Made by a program: the position numbers and the translations under genes. A DNA stretch of 64,000 nucleotides from Cinclus cinclus (taxonomy: Eukaryota; Chordata; Aves; Passeriformes; Cinclidae), in assembly GCF_963662255.1 (NCBI RefSeq), contig NC_085059.1, positions 9,271,234-9,335,233 of the forward strand, in the 5' to 3' direction. How positions within the stretch are numbered: the first letter of the stretch is position 1; each line of letters starts with the position of its first letter. This document shows positions 27,339-39,800 of the stretch, in pieces. The notes under the pieces are model-generated. The model saw only the letters and a program-made list of their open reading frames with translations, was not told where the DNA came from and made no database searches.

Positions 27339-29621
27339 GTTTTCTTTAGTACATACACGCATGTATTTCTGGTTTCTATGAACTATACCTGAAAATCAGA
27401 TCTGAGTATTACAGTGAAGTTTTGGCTAATAAAAGTACAAATCCATTTTGCAAGTGTAGGAAAAATTTGATAGTTGCATACAGTCTTAGGAGATGGAGGA
27501 CTTGAGCAACTTTTATTTGATGCAAAACAGTGTTTAAGATGTGTTGGTTGGAAGTCTTTTTGGGATGGATTAGTTCATTGAAGAGTTCATAGTGGGTTTA
27601 TTGGAATTTGTTAACTCATGTATACTGTAAGCACGGATATTGTTCCTTAATGCAAATAGCTACTAAGTATTACTAGAATCTGTTCTACACATGGAAAGCA
27701 GGTGAGCTCATTCACAGAAACAAAGCAAACTGAAAACAATATGGAAGCAAATATTTTTTTTTAAAGTGTGGTCTGCACTGAGAACTTACCTGATACTGAG
27801 GCTTGAATCCTGGTCATTTTTCCTCTGTGTAGTCTTCTCTCTAGAAAATATTGGTTCCCTTTTTCTTTCCTGTCCCTTTGCCAAGGAAAAGGAAGCTGAT
27901 TTCCAATGAAGATTTTGTTTTTTATTCATCCAGCTGATTGCTCCATCAAGATGAATGTATTGAAGTAGTTGGAGATGCTGAACCTGTGGCGCTGCTGGCT
28001 GATTTATTTGCAGGTCCTCATTAAGTTTTTTTCTTCAAGTGGATTTTTTTGCCAGCCTTGCCTCTTGCAACTCTAAGAAGCATATTGCACATTCTTAGAG
28101 CAAACCATTATCAATTGTGAGCTTTTATGCTTCTCCCTTTTGTTTTCCCTTCTGTACTTGATGTCAGTTATTTCATGATGTGTTTTGTATGAAGATTGTT
28201 TAACTTTAAAGTCATTTGATACCTTTTTATATTCCACTTGATTAAGATAAACTTGCTCTGGTTTTATTCCACATTACAAAAAGATCACTGGGGAAACTTG
28301 AAGAAATTAAATAAATGTTTAAAACTTACATCCTCTTTTAAAAGATTGTTATTATTGTACAATTAATTTTACTTAGTAATAATATCTCACTAGTGGCAGC
28401 ATTATCTAATTGCTAAAAGAAAAGATGGCATGATTATGTTCTGGAGGCAAAGAAAAACCTTTTTGATGGATTGGATAAATGTTTTTCATCAGGCAAGAAG
28501 GACAGTAACTATTATTGTGGGTAACAAGAAGTGAAAACCAAGACTGTATTGTTTCTGTGTCTAATTCAACGCACAGTTGTTTTGCTTTCTCACACAGTTA
28601 ATGTGTTTTTAGGGGGAAGGTGTGGAGAGAACAGCTATCTGAAAAGGCCCCTGAAAGAACATTTGTCTATTCAGTTGCAAGTGGGTAAAAAAACCCCAAC
28701 ATGTGAAACTTAAGCTTGTATTGAAGCATTGTGCTGAGTTGGACATGTTCATGGCCCTCTTTCATATCAGAAAATGATGATGTGACAACTCATCAGAAAA
28801 TGTTGATCGTGGTTTCGAAAATAAAGTTCTGTATCTGGGAGACTTTGATTTGATATTTCCAATGCAAGGCACATTAAAGAGAGCAGGTGCAGTGTTGAGT
28901 CAGGCTTTGTGCAGATGTGTCACAGCTCTCACTTGTGTTGCTGCTTCTAGGAGAGCTGTGAGGTCCCATCTTGTTTAAAAACTCCTGTTGCACTCTGCAG
29001 GGACATCAGATTCCTTAGTGAAACTCCTTATTAATTTTGAATCTTAGTGACTTGAGAGACTGTGAATAAAAGCTTTCAAAATAGGCTAATTGGCTCACAG
29101 TATTTCTATTCTGTATGAGTCTGATGTTAGTGGTGATGCTTAAGCAAAGGCATTAGTTGAAACATTTCCAGGAAAATTACTGCTGAAATTATTTACAGGA
29201 GTTGCCATCTATTTTGACATTTGGGTATCCTTGATACAGCAAGGCTGAGACCACAAAACAGATTCCTTTATGTAGAAAGATCTTCTGCCAGAACAGAGTC
29301 CGTGTCCAATGTATACCTGATAGTTCAGTCCTATGCAAGTGTTGAATGGCTTTGCATTTTTACTGCTTTGGCCAAATACATCCATTTATGGTAGTTTGTA
29401 ATTGTAATTAAATGTTATTTAAGCCTTCCTGTTCCTCTGGCCTTCCAGAATGCCTGAGTTAAATTAATAATGCCTGATATTAAATTAATTTGGAGTTGAA
29501 CCATCAATAGCAGGATGCTGCATATTACTCTGTGATGTTATTTCGCAAATTAATTGCATATTGTCTTGAAAACCATACATGTATTCTTGCCTAAAAATAC
29601 ATGCTTTGAATCATAAGGGGC

Positions 29622-29940
29622 TGTATGACATTGACTGGGGTCATGGCTGGAGACAGACAACATGACCCTCTGTGATCCATGTGATAAAAAGCTCTCTTTT
29701 TTTGTTCTGCACCCTCCTTAAATAGGGGGTCTGAATTTCCTGGGCATACACATGTCATTAGTTATGGTCCCAGTCACTTCCTTGACCAATGATACATCTG
29801 CACTTAGGTTTCAATAGATTGGCTGGGATTTTTTGTATTTGTTCAAATCCATCCTATCATCACTCACCCAGGTACCTGCCTGTTACTTACAGGCTGGTTG
29901 AGTTTCAAGTTCCAGCTTTTAGACCAGCTGCAATGTGACA
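29622..29940 (-). mobile_element. Solo LTR of an avian endogenous retrovirus, copy C
   Basis: Minus-strand LTR related to copies A and B. On the minus strand it starts tgtcacat and ends cataca. The four bases gggc stand directly before 29622 and directly after 29940, a perfect 4-bp target-site duplication. A TATA-like ctatttaag is present on the minus strand (complement within about 29714-29726). The poly(A) signal seen in copies A and B is lost to substitutions in an A-rich run. It lies about 0.9 kb from copy D in the opposite orientation. If the terminal TG is counted as flank, a 6-bp match (gggctg) could also be read. Confidence 0.85.
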
Positions 29941-30806
29941 GGGCTGGGGGAGCTTCATTCTTTTTGTATGTTTTGGGGTTTTTTTCCCCACTGATTGGGA
30001 TCTCCAAGAACTGGAAGCAAAGGAACATAGTGGAGATCATGCTTTTTTGGACCTTTAGTCTGTAGACGTGTAAAGTATCAGACTGAAATGCAGGAGTTGT
30101 GGGTGGAGCAGGGGCTCTTAAGGCTTTTCCCCTCTGTCCCATGGCAGAAGCAGATGGATAGGTGATAAATTTACCTATCTGGACTCAGTCATAGCCACCT
30201 CCCTAGTCTGGGCTTCAAAAACCTACTTGCTGTTATGATGTCAGGATACTAATTTGGTCATTTCAATGAAAGGATGTGTATAGACTGTTTATAGAATCTC
30301 TAAAGTAAAAATACTTAGAATATACATTGTCACATATATTTTAAAAATAGTAATGTAGACATTGTAATCAATATAAACTGTGATCACATAACCAGTGCTG
30401 CTTTCTGAAATGTGGAGAGAGTTTTCTAAATAATTCAAGGAGTTAACAATTCTGTTGCATTACATTATAAGAGCAGGTGAGCTATGAAAGGTGGTTTTTA
30501 TATACCATTCTACATTTGTATCTTTTTGGTGTGTATTTTTCTTTTCCTCCTTGCTTTCACTCAGACAAGTCTTTCTGTGTTCATTGCATCTACATGATGC
30601 ACAAAATGTTCTTTCTCAAAGACCAGAAGATGGTTCAAGAACAAGGAAAAAGCTGCTCTGGCTGCCTTCTCAGTCAGGCTGTGTTCACAGTCTAGCACAC
30701 TGATTTTTGTGTTCTGCAGTTACGAGTAAGATTTGCAAACCAAATTAGCAAAATACCTTTGATAAACTATAAAGACTCTTGTGATCTAACCAGATAGATG
30801 GATGGT
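29941..30806. other. Unique DNA between two LTRs
   Basis: About 0.87 kb with no viral gene remnant or recognised exon. The two flanking LTRs face opposite ways, so they are separate insertions. Confidence 0.55.
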
Positions 30807-31160
30807 TGTGACAGCTACAGCTGGTCTGAAGCTGCACAGATAAATTTGGTTACAGAACCCCAGTTTGGCTAGCCTAGTTCATTGAAGAGTAGAAGTAAAC
30901 AAGTCCCCGGGGGAGGCAATGATAGATTGGACTCAAAGTAAAGCTGGGAACCCCAGCCAATCCCATTCAGTCCTGAATGCAGACATCTAGCTGGCCAGTG
31001 AGCTGGGCAGTGTTGAGACCTTGACCAGTTGGGTGTTCAGTGTGGGAATTTTGAACCCTGTATAAAAGGGGGCATCCATGAATAAACGTGGATTGTTGTT
31101 GCATGAGCTTCGATGTGTTCAGTTGTGTGCCTGTCTCCAAAACTGTGACCAAATGTAACA
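30807..31160 (+). mobile_element. Solo LTR of an avian endogenous retrovirus, copy D, with 6-bp target-site duplication
   Basis: Starts tgtgacag and ends gtaaca. The six bases gatggt lie directly before (30801-30806) and after (31161-31166), fixing both edges. Internal order: CCAAT at 30957-30961, a good TATA box (tataaaa) at 31061-31067, and AATAAA at 31081-31086. It shares its 5' segment (cagctggtct) and its middle (a cccagccaatc.. block followed by a tgcagac.. block) with copy C, so it belongs to the same broad family but is the most divergent member. The TATA box and poly(A) signal are 20 bp apart, again implying a short R. A 6-bp duplication is the ERV2/ERVK habit, unlike the 4 bp of copies B and C. 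Confidence 0.85.
31061..31086 (+). promoter_or_regulatory. TATA box and poly(A) signal of LTR copy D
   Basis: Intact tataaaa (31061-31067) and AATAAA (31081-31086). This is the best-preserved core promoter among the four related LTRs. Activity is not known. Confidence 0.6.
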
Positions 31161-31166
31161 GATGGT

Positions 31167-33088
31167 TGCTTTTTATTTTCTGTAATGATCTGTTGTTCTA
31201 GACTATGTGCTTGAGATAGGCATGGCTTTTTATATGAAAATCACTTCCTTGCTGGTGTTGCTGAAAGATCACTTGCAATGTAGAACTGAGATTGGTTTGT
31301 CTCACTGACAGAGGCAGGTCTCTGCACTGGTGTTCAGAATTTCCAGTCTGACTCTGTGGGTTGTAACTAATGACATACCAAGTATATTTCCACTGGAGAA
31401 AATGTGCAATAATTGAAATATATTGAATATATTGAAATAATTGAATATATTAAAATCTTATACTTTTAGAATGTGGTAGGGTGCCTTAGTGCCTTGTGTT
31501 TAGACCGGCAGTTGCATTTTTTGTGACTGATTTGCTTTTTTCCCCTGGAATTTGAGCAATTTGCCAAATGAAGGAAAGCATTTGAGTAAGTGCAATATGT
31601 CTTACAAGGTACAATGAGAAATATGCTTCTGTAGCAGAATCCTTGAAAGGGATAAATGTGAGGGGTTAGTCTGAGAGAAAAAGTCACAAGAGTATGTGAA
31701 ATGCTGTGGTTTATCTTAAAAAAAAAAACTTACTTGGTATAAGAAGGCTTGACAAAATGGTGTGTATTTACCCACTAGTTGGAATTGAAAAGTTGTTTAT
31801 TTGTTTGTATCTAGAATGTATTAGTCTGTGTAAATTTTGAGTAAGGGGAAATCCTCTTCAGTTTTGAGAGAAAAGACAGGTTTTTAAGAGAAGACCTAAA
31901 TGCCTCTAAGAAGTGTACCAGGTTTTGATAGCATGCATGTTGTACAGGTTTCTTCCCATATTAAACCATTGCAGTATGAGGGTATTTTTGTTTTAGTTCT
32001 TCTTTTTTCATACTTGTAGGTGTTGGCAGTGACAGATAACTTAAATACTACATGCAAGAGCCAGAATAAATGACACAGCTGAACTTGGACGTTAGAGGTA
32101 GAATTGAAGTGAAATATAAGTGGCTTTTGTGCCTCTGAGAGGAGAATGTACTTTGTAACTGCTTAAAGGGATTTTCTCTTTTTGATCATTTCAGCAAAGA
32201 TGTACAGTCTGTGTAAAGCCAGTAATCAGAGTTAACTTGAGGGAATCTAGGATGAACCTGCTTAGTTTTAATTAGAATTATTTAATAAGCAATTACCACT
32301 GCTGTCTGTATGTGGAACCAAAAGGGGGAGTGGTGTTTCACAGTTTCTCCTGAGGAAGGAACTAGTTCACCTCTTGATACTGTCACTCAGCTTCCTGCTA
32401 CATTGCTATGAGAAGGAATAAGAAAATTTTGCTCTATTTGTTGAGATAGAGTAAAAATGTATCGAATGTGAACAGTAAGAGTGTGTTACCTTCTAAATAG
32501 GTGATATGAGCTCAGAATTCATTTTTTGGTAGGTTTTGAAAGCTTCTGACAAAAATAGCATTTGTAAGATCAAGAGAAAGAACTAAAAGCTTCATGTATA
32601 AAAACTTTACATTTCTTCTATTTGGAAAACCATCTTGATGGCAAACTGCAGAGTTGAAATGTGCAGATGTCCTTTCAGCTTGATCATCTTTTAGGTAATC
32701 CCAGCTACATTTTCCCAAAGCCTGGCAGCACAGCTTTGAGAGCTCTTCATTTTTTCTAGATGACTGCTTAAGTGATTTTGGAACCAAATTCTCTGGTCTC
32801 TGTTTCTAGTACTGATCTGATCTAGGCTGTCTGATCTCTTGGAGTCCAAACAATAAAGCTGGGATTATGTGCCTCAAGTTTATTATTAGATTTGTCCTTA
32901 AGTTAAAAAAAAAAAGTCCATCACCTTCCTTTCTTCATACTTGTGAAACTGCTATAACTGTGCAAGAGCTGTCTGAGTGCTTGGTAAGAAAAATCAGACA
33001 GATGGTTTCTGTTATCAAATTATTTGCCTTTGTGGAAATTGGATATTTTGTTTTAGGAATACAAGTGGTTTTCTTGGCAGAAAAAGAA
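31167..33088. other. Unique AT-rich DNA, no gene seen
   Basis: Holds an AT-rich imperfect tandem tract at about 31409-31454 (attgaatat-like units) and short A runs near 31720 and 32907. No exon, RNA gene or transposon was recognised. Confidence 0.5.
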
Positions 33089-33142
33089 GCAGATGAAGAA
33101 AAGCATTTCATCTGCATCTTGGCAGATGAAGAAAAGCATTTT
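33089..33142. repeat. 33-bp tandem duplication abutting an LTR
   Basis: The 20-base block gcagatgaagaaaagcattt starts at 33089 and again at 33122, period 33 bp. The second copy ends exactly where the next LTR appears to begin. The period is a multiple of three and sits inside a 97-codon open frame (32867-33160 on +), but that frame has no recognisable protein. Confidence 0.85.
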
Positions 33143-33857
33143 TGTTATGGGCTGACTTGACGCTAAACTGCATCAATGGGCTGTTGTATTTTACAAATGA
33201 TGGAGTGGTGGGGTGCTGTGCTGGATCTGCAGGGTGATCTGGGCTTGCTGCGTGCACTTCACTCTCCAGATGGGCTTTAGGTACCAGGCATGGACTTGTT
33301 TCTGGGAATGAATGTGCTCTGGTCAGGTCTGCACAGAGAATCAGTTGTACAGCTGAAGGACAGCCGTCTTTGAGCTTTGCATAAGAAGCTCAGTTCAGTA
33401 ATTCACCTTGGCTTTGCAGTATGTACATGTTCTGTATCAAATGGTTCCGATCAGTAGCTCACCTTGAATTTGCCCAGCCCTGTGGCAGCCTCCTGCCTGG
33501 CTGAGCTGTTACCTGTATTCAAGTGGAAGTGTTGTAGTGTATAATCATGGGTTTATATTGCACTAAAAATAGTCTGTTCTGTTTCTCCTTTTTTGGTTTG
33601 TAGCATGGTCTATCCCTTTTATCAATCTCTCCCCTTCAGCTCTGTCCCATTGGCTGTGATGTTTCTTCCCTCCCCTCTCCCTGGGTTCCAAAAAGCCTGC
33701 TATTTCCTCTCTCTCTCATCAGAATAAAAGTGTGCTGGACATGAGCCACTGAGTGAGAGCTTTTCTGGGTTTTTGTTTTTGTCCATGTGTGATCGATCCC
33801 TACTCTCTTCTGGCCCGGGCTGGCCTTATCAGAGCCAGGAGAGACTCGGGATAATGG
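33143..33857 (+). mobile_element. Probable solo LTR, gammaretrovirus-like, different family
   Basis: More GC-rich than its flanks. Seen in order: a TGTTAT start, an imperfect internal direct repeat (cagta..tcaccttg.. at 33396 and 33452, period 56, like U3 enhancer repeats), an inverted CCAAT box (ccattgg, 33648-33654), a degraded TATA region (ccaaaaagcc, about 33687-33696), AATAAA at 33723-33728, and a C/T-rich U5 ending gagactcgggataatgg. The final gggataa pairs with the TGTTAT start as imperfect terminal inverted repeats. No target-site duplication was found, so the right edge (33850-33860) is uncertain. No gene sequence follows. Confidence 0.6.
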
Positions 33858-36800
33858 CACACAGAAGAAAGAACTTCCTGGGGTTTGTTCAGTTTTAAAA
33901 TGTGTGTTCACGGGGGCATGTTCAGCTTTCTCAGTGGTTTAACAGGTTGTCAGTTCTAAAAAGCATTCACTGATTGGTTTTTGTCAGACATAGAGGAAGC
34001 TCTCAGAGCTCCTTTAAAAAACATAATTATTTCCATGGGTTTCTTCTTCCTTCCTCACTAAATGTCATATGTGCAAAACCAACACAAATATGAACTTCTT
34101 TCACTGTCAATTCTGTCTTCTCACGTGCTGATGTCTCTGGGAATTTCATTGTGTTTATGTTGATAGTTCAAGACTTCAAAGTGAAAAACTTGTAGAAAAG
34201 CTGAAACACTGGACAGTATTGCCTACATTGAAGCAAAGATTAAATTCAGCCTTGATATTGGAATGTAAGTTAAAATTGAAGTTAGTTTGTGTAGGCGAAG
34301 AATTCTCTTTTGGTCTCTCAGATACCCCACTGAGGAAAAGACAAGAAAAAATACTAAGTGAGCAAAAAAAACCGAGGTTGTGTGGGAGAAAGAAGATTAT
34401 ACTATCTCATCTTCTCAGGCTAGAACTTGCAATGAGGTGGAAAATGCAGTCTTGTCTTTTATGGACTTTTGGAGAAATACACAGAAATGCAGTTACTGCC
34501 ATTAATATGCAGAGTACTGAAGTTATGTTGGGTACAAGAATGGTCCTGCAGACCTGCATTAAGGGTTTAGAAGGTTTTATTGTTTGACACAAAATTGTGA
34601 TGCTGAAGTTTCAGAAAAGTGGAAAAAATGTCAGGAAATAAAAGATGTTCTTCCCCTGCTGGGATATTTAAGATTAATTATTAAATAACTTGGTAAAAAA
34701 TTCACACTTGCTTCAAGGTACTCTAATTTGATTGACTTTAATGTGCTGTCCTATCTTACTGGAAGAAATATTGAAGGTTTTTTGACAGTTTAACTATAAT
34801 AAAAATAAAAATGGAATCCTCTCAGTGGTATACAGTTTTACAGTATACACATAAGCAGAATGAGCAGCCAGGTAATTTCAAGTTGAGAGCAATATAGCTG
34901 CAAAATGGTAGTTTAGTTTTTTACTCTAGGTTTCTTTAGTCGCTGTTCATGGGAGATATTTCTATAACCTCATTCTGCTTGTAGCTTGGACTTAGTTTAA
35001 CTTCCAGACTGAATTTGCTTAGAGCCAGTTCTTCTGGTAATCTTGCCATATTTTGTATGCTACTGTGGTCTTAAATAGTTTTTATTACTGGGTTGGTTTG
35101 TGATTTTTTTTTTTTCACCACTTTGAAGAATTGTATTTTCCATCACTTCTTAGAATTTCAGAAAGTTCAATAAGAAATGAGTAGTAATATTTTAGACTTT
35201 AGTTGGTACCTAGAAGATATAGAAGGGTCTTTCTCTTCTTTTTAGTACCTGATAAGAGATGAGCCAATCTGGTAAATAGCAGTTTACAGATTCCTAGGGA
35301 CAGGTGATACTTTTTAAAGATGTTTCATTAACACTAATGATGTTTTTATTCACTGCTTTACAGAAAGGTGAGTAAATAATTTGCATTTTATTAATATTGT
35401 GAGAATTGGTGGGTGTTAAGTACAGGTTGTTACTCCTTTGTTCAGAAAATGCTCAGGTATAACTTGGAAAGGTTTTGGTTTTCTCTCTCGTCTCATGTTT
35501 ATGAAGAGTATTTGAGAAGGGAGCTGCAAAATTTAAGTGCACTGCAAGTTTCTAAGAGCTGGGATCTTATTCAACACAGCTTTTTACTGACTAGAAGGTA
35601 CTATAAAATAATGACAGGCTATTCTATGCCATTATTTGTTTTGCTATCAGCTGTATTTCTTGAGGATTCAGTGGAAAAGCATTTAAAACCTTGTAGTGCT
35701 GTCGTACATGTCCTATATAAAGTGCAGAGATGGAGATAATTCTTAAAACTTTTTACTTCAGTGCTGATCACAGAAAAGAAAGCTGGCTTTTATCATGTTT
35801 TCCTTCAGGTTACTGATTTTTAGTAAGAGCCTTACCTTAAAGGATTTTCACATTTAAAGCTCAATATTATAGTCTTCATGCTTCTCTTATTGGCCATAAT
35901 TAATTTTTAAACTAAAATCAAACTTTTTTTTGTATTTTGCAACTCAGCCCTTTTTTAATACTTAGGATGAGTCTCTGCTGCACAAGTTATTTTACCTTAG
36001 GCAATCCCTGCTGTGGGTCTGCAAGAAAACATTGTTGCTTTGAAGTCCTGAAAACTGTGTATCCAGCTTTTTTTTGTCCTTATCCCTCTTTTCAAGTATT
36101 CTGCGTAGTTCTTTCGCCTAGTTGAAGCTAATTAATTATGCAAGTTAAACACTACAAAGCGAGAAGGAGAACATGCTTGAAATGAGGAAGGGCTGAAGTT
36201 TGTATTCTGCAAATAAAATGAAAATTAATCAGCGTAATGGATTGTTTGGGTTTTCAGTTTTGTGTCCATCCATGTGTCCTCTCCCTGCCCCGATCAGTCA
36301 AACTCGAGGTGCTTTCATTGACAATGAGCTGATGGAGACCTTGGCCGTGTTCTCTAGAGAGATGTCATCTGTCCCAGGAGTTCGGTGAAATTACCTGCTC
36401 TTGGCAGTAGTTTCAGACAGTAATAAGTGATAAACATCTTCAGGAAGAGAACTTACGTTTTCAGAAGATGCTGATGAGTAGTAACCTTAGGGAATTCATG
36501 GCATGAAGGGAAAACATGCTTGGTTGGGGGGGTTCTTTGTATCAGTGAAATTATTATTCCAAAACACTAGCCTCTTATTCTATTAGCTCTCCCAACAGTT
36601 AAATATGTTAAGAATCTGAAGTAGGACTTGGCACATTGGAGCTTTAAAAGATAAAAGGGAAGGAGAAATGTATTTCTCTCTATTAGATTTTTTCAGAAGT
36701 GAGGGACTTTACTCCTGGCTTTCCCTTTTCTAGGACGCTTTCACTCAATAGCTGCGTGGGCTCTTATCTGGTCCAGTGCATTTTCTTTTTATTCATTGCC

Positions 36801-39800
36801 CAGCTGAATTGAACCATAAGCACATAAGCTGATCTCCAAAAGGCTGCAAGTTCAAAGGCTCGCAATGCCAGGGTGAGGAGTTGCAACTTTTCTGACTGCC
36901 TTTATAGACACCTGGCATAAGCTCTGAATTCTATTTTTATTTAACTTCCTGCTTTTTTCTATTTCAGAAATTACATTAGCCTCACTAAAAGTATCCAAGA
37001 TACCTTAGTTGCAAAAGGAGAGCCAAGTGCAAATCTATACAACTTGTTATCAAAATCTGAGCCTGTGTCATAAGTACAACCAGAGTAGAGAAATAAAGAA
37101 GGCAATTTAAGACTATTTGATTCCAAGGAGGGAGCTAGGTACTCTAGAAAATAAAATATGAATGTACATGAAATTATTATAATAAATGAGAAACAGCTTC
37201 CAAGCCACTGAAACACAAATTGCAATGTTCCTTCTGATGATTTCATATCAACTCGTCCTTTAAAGCAAGCGAACAAGTTATTTTGCTTGACCATGCAACA
37301 TGTGTCTACATCAGAGGAGAATTGGGGAAAAAAAAAACCCAAGGAGGTGGAGTTGACCTGCTGACAGCCTTGGTTTTATCATCTACAGTGCACACATTTT
37401 TGTCACAATAATTACTAATTCAAGTATTTAATCTCTATCCATTCAAATGCTTTCCTACCACTTCTGTAATTTAGTCTTTCTGTTAGGAGAATTCACTGAA
37501 GTGCTGTTAAAAGTCTGTAGGAATTCTGGGTAGCATAGAGTTATGTAATATTTTCAACCAAAACATTTTTGACAGCAAATGTAGTTGTTTGATGTTTCTT
37601 AAATAATTTATGTTTTATTGAAATGTCTTTCTTCTAAGTTGTACTTTGTAGTGAATAAACAGCAAGTTCAAACAATGTTTAGAATTGAAACAAAATGCCT
37701 TTGTTATGGTAGTTTTTCCCTATGCACAGGACTAGGTATTCAGAATGTCAACACAGTTCAAATAACCCCCTCAAGCAACAAAACTGTTCTCCCACAGCTA
37801 TTTCCTAGGAATATTTGCATCCAAAAATCACTCTAAAAATAATTACTTGTTTCTGCAGCTTATAATCAGGTAACATGAAGAAAGATGTCCATTTTCCATC
37901 GCAAAGATAATACCTGAATTAGTATCTGCAAATTGGTAGAAATGTAATGCATAAATTTTAATAGTGAGGGTGTCATTTGACCTGATCCTTCTCTGTTTTT
38001 GTCTTTCTACTTCTGCTTTGTCCTGTTCTGTACTTTCACCTGATACATATTAAAAACTGGCTACTGTTTTGAAATTAACACAAAGATCTATCTCTCTCAT
38101 CTGCCCTGATAATATTTTTTTGACTTCTTCAAAACTCTGAATGCCTCCATTACTATACTTTTGGAGTTTGTCCTCACCCACTCACAGGTAAATGCTGAAG
38201 TCCTTCTGGGTTCGTGGTATTTTTGCATCCTTTTGATTTAGCCAGAGAGGATGATAAATAGAACAGGGGATAAATAGGATATTGGAAATTAGAAGTTGCA
38301 GCACAGAAAGGACCTTCCTCAGTGCAGGGGGAGCACTTGGCTCACTGCTTTCTTGATTTTCAGCTGTTCCTCTCTTTCCTGGCACTGCACTTGAAACACT
38401 CTCAGGCCACTGCTCAGGTGTCCAACTCTTCCTGTTGTGTTCCTTGGCAGCTGGAGCTGTTCCCATTCCAGGTCTTCTCTGCAATACAAGTGCAACCCCT
38501 GTGTCTGCAGTGCAGGATTGTTGTGCGCAGTGGCTGGAAGGGTTCTCCTCACACAGGATTTTGGATTGGTGGTGAGATCTAGTGCCACTATAAAAACACT
38601 GGGGTGAATAACTTGGGAACAATACCTGCCAGTAAAATAGAGTGCTTCTTGATTTTCAGTTTGTATTTTCCAGTAATATCTGAGTGTTTCTTTGCAAGAA
38701 CCTAAGCTAATGGGATTTTGGGGTTTTGGTTAGAAACAGAAAATCTGTGTTAGGCTTTTTTAAAGGTTTAAAACCTGAATGAACTCATAACTGATTTGCA
38801 GTACAACCTAATCTACTTCTGCTTGTTGAGTAAAAGTACTCGGAGGGAAATAGCATCATTTTAGAGTTATTCTCATTTTGATGTATCTAAAACTAACTCC
38901 TAATGAGAAGAAACGAGCAAGAGAAGTGGACTTTAACCGCCTCACCATATAAAAAGTGTCATGTAAATTATCTTGAGAGAAGATGATGATGATTACAAAA
39001 CATCTAAGCTTACTTTGAGCTTTGACTGAAATTTTGAGCAGTTGATTATTGCTCTGTTCAGTGAATAATTTCTTGAGGGTTTTGTGTCTTGTTCTGCCAG
39101 TCAAAGACAAAAACATAGTATATTTAGACATGTAGAGTCATGTTTTCATTAAAAGAAATCTCATGTTCAACTGCTTTGCTTTGCCATGAGTGCCTGCTCT
39201 TCAGATGGGTTTTGAAGTGGCACATTTCGTGACCTGAGACTAATTAAACCAAGATCCTCTGCAGTAGAATATGCAGTTGAGACAGGCAAGTTCAGCTGAA
39301 CTAACCATGCTAAGGATAAGAATCAAATACTAAAGCCTATTTCTTCACTCAATACAGCAATAAAGGTACATATATAGAGGTGACTTTGTGTCTTTCAGTC
39401 TTTGCTTACAGATAGAGAATATGTTCTGAAATAGGATTTCAGGAAAATCCCTTTCAGGTTCTTTATTAACAGTATGTTTTTCCATGCCTTTTGGAAACTG
39501 CTGGAAAATTTTCTAGTAATTTAATATGTTTTATTTTACTTTTATTGTAATTGCATATTAGTGAGAGTTACAACTGTATTCAGTCAATTTCAATTTATAG
39601 AAGGTTGTCTTGTACATATGATCATCTTTAATATTTGTATAAAAATTCTTCCAAAAAGGACGATTTGCATTTTTATTGTTTGTCCCTAATTTTTTTCCAT
39701 GTAGGTTTGCCATACAAGTTATGAAACTCGTGCTGGTGAGTTTTTGTTAGTCAGTGATATGCTGCTGCTGAAGTCAGAAGAGAAGAGATAGGGAGCAAAG

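Larger units (their letters stand above)
18657..29621. other. Unique AT-rich DNA, no gene seen
   Basis: No recognised coding exon, structural RNA or transposon. Simple sequence includes T runs at 21904-21919, 26647-26661 and 27316-27338, a TTTA-type tract at 22197-22231, and the 41-bp duplication at 18927-18999. A direct duplication with period about 22 (atgcctga.. followed by taaattaat) lies near 29450-29490. The longest open frame (126 codons, 24066-24446 on -) shows no domain or motif. Confidence 0.5.

Noticed and set aside
29622..31160. LTR copies C and D as one provirus
   Set aside because: Opposite orientation and different target-site duplications show two separate insertions.
38182..38622. 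146-codon minus-strand frame with overlapping plus- and minus-strand frames
   Set aside because: No recognisable domain, composition looks random, and it has no clear splice context. It reflects slightly higher GC content.
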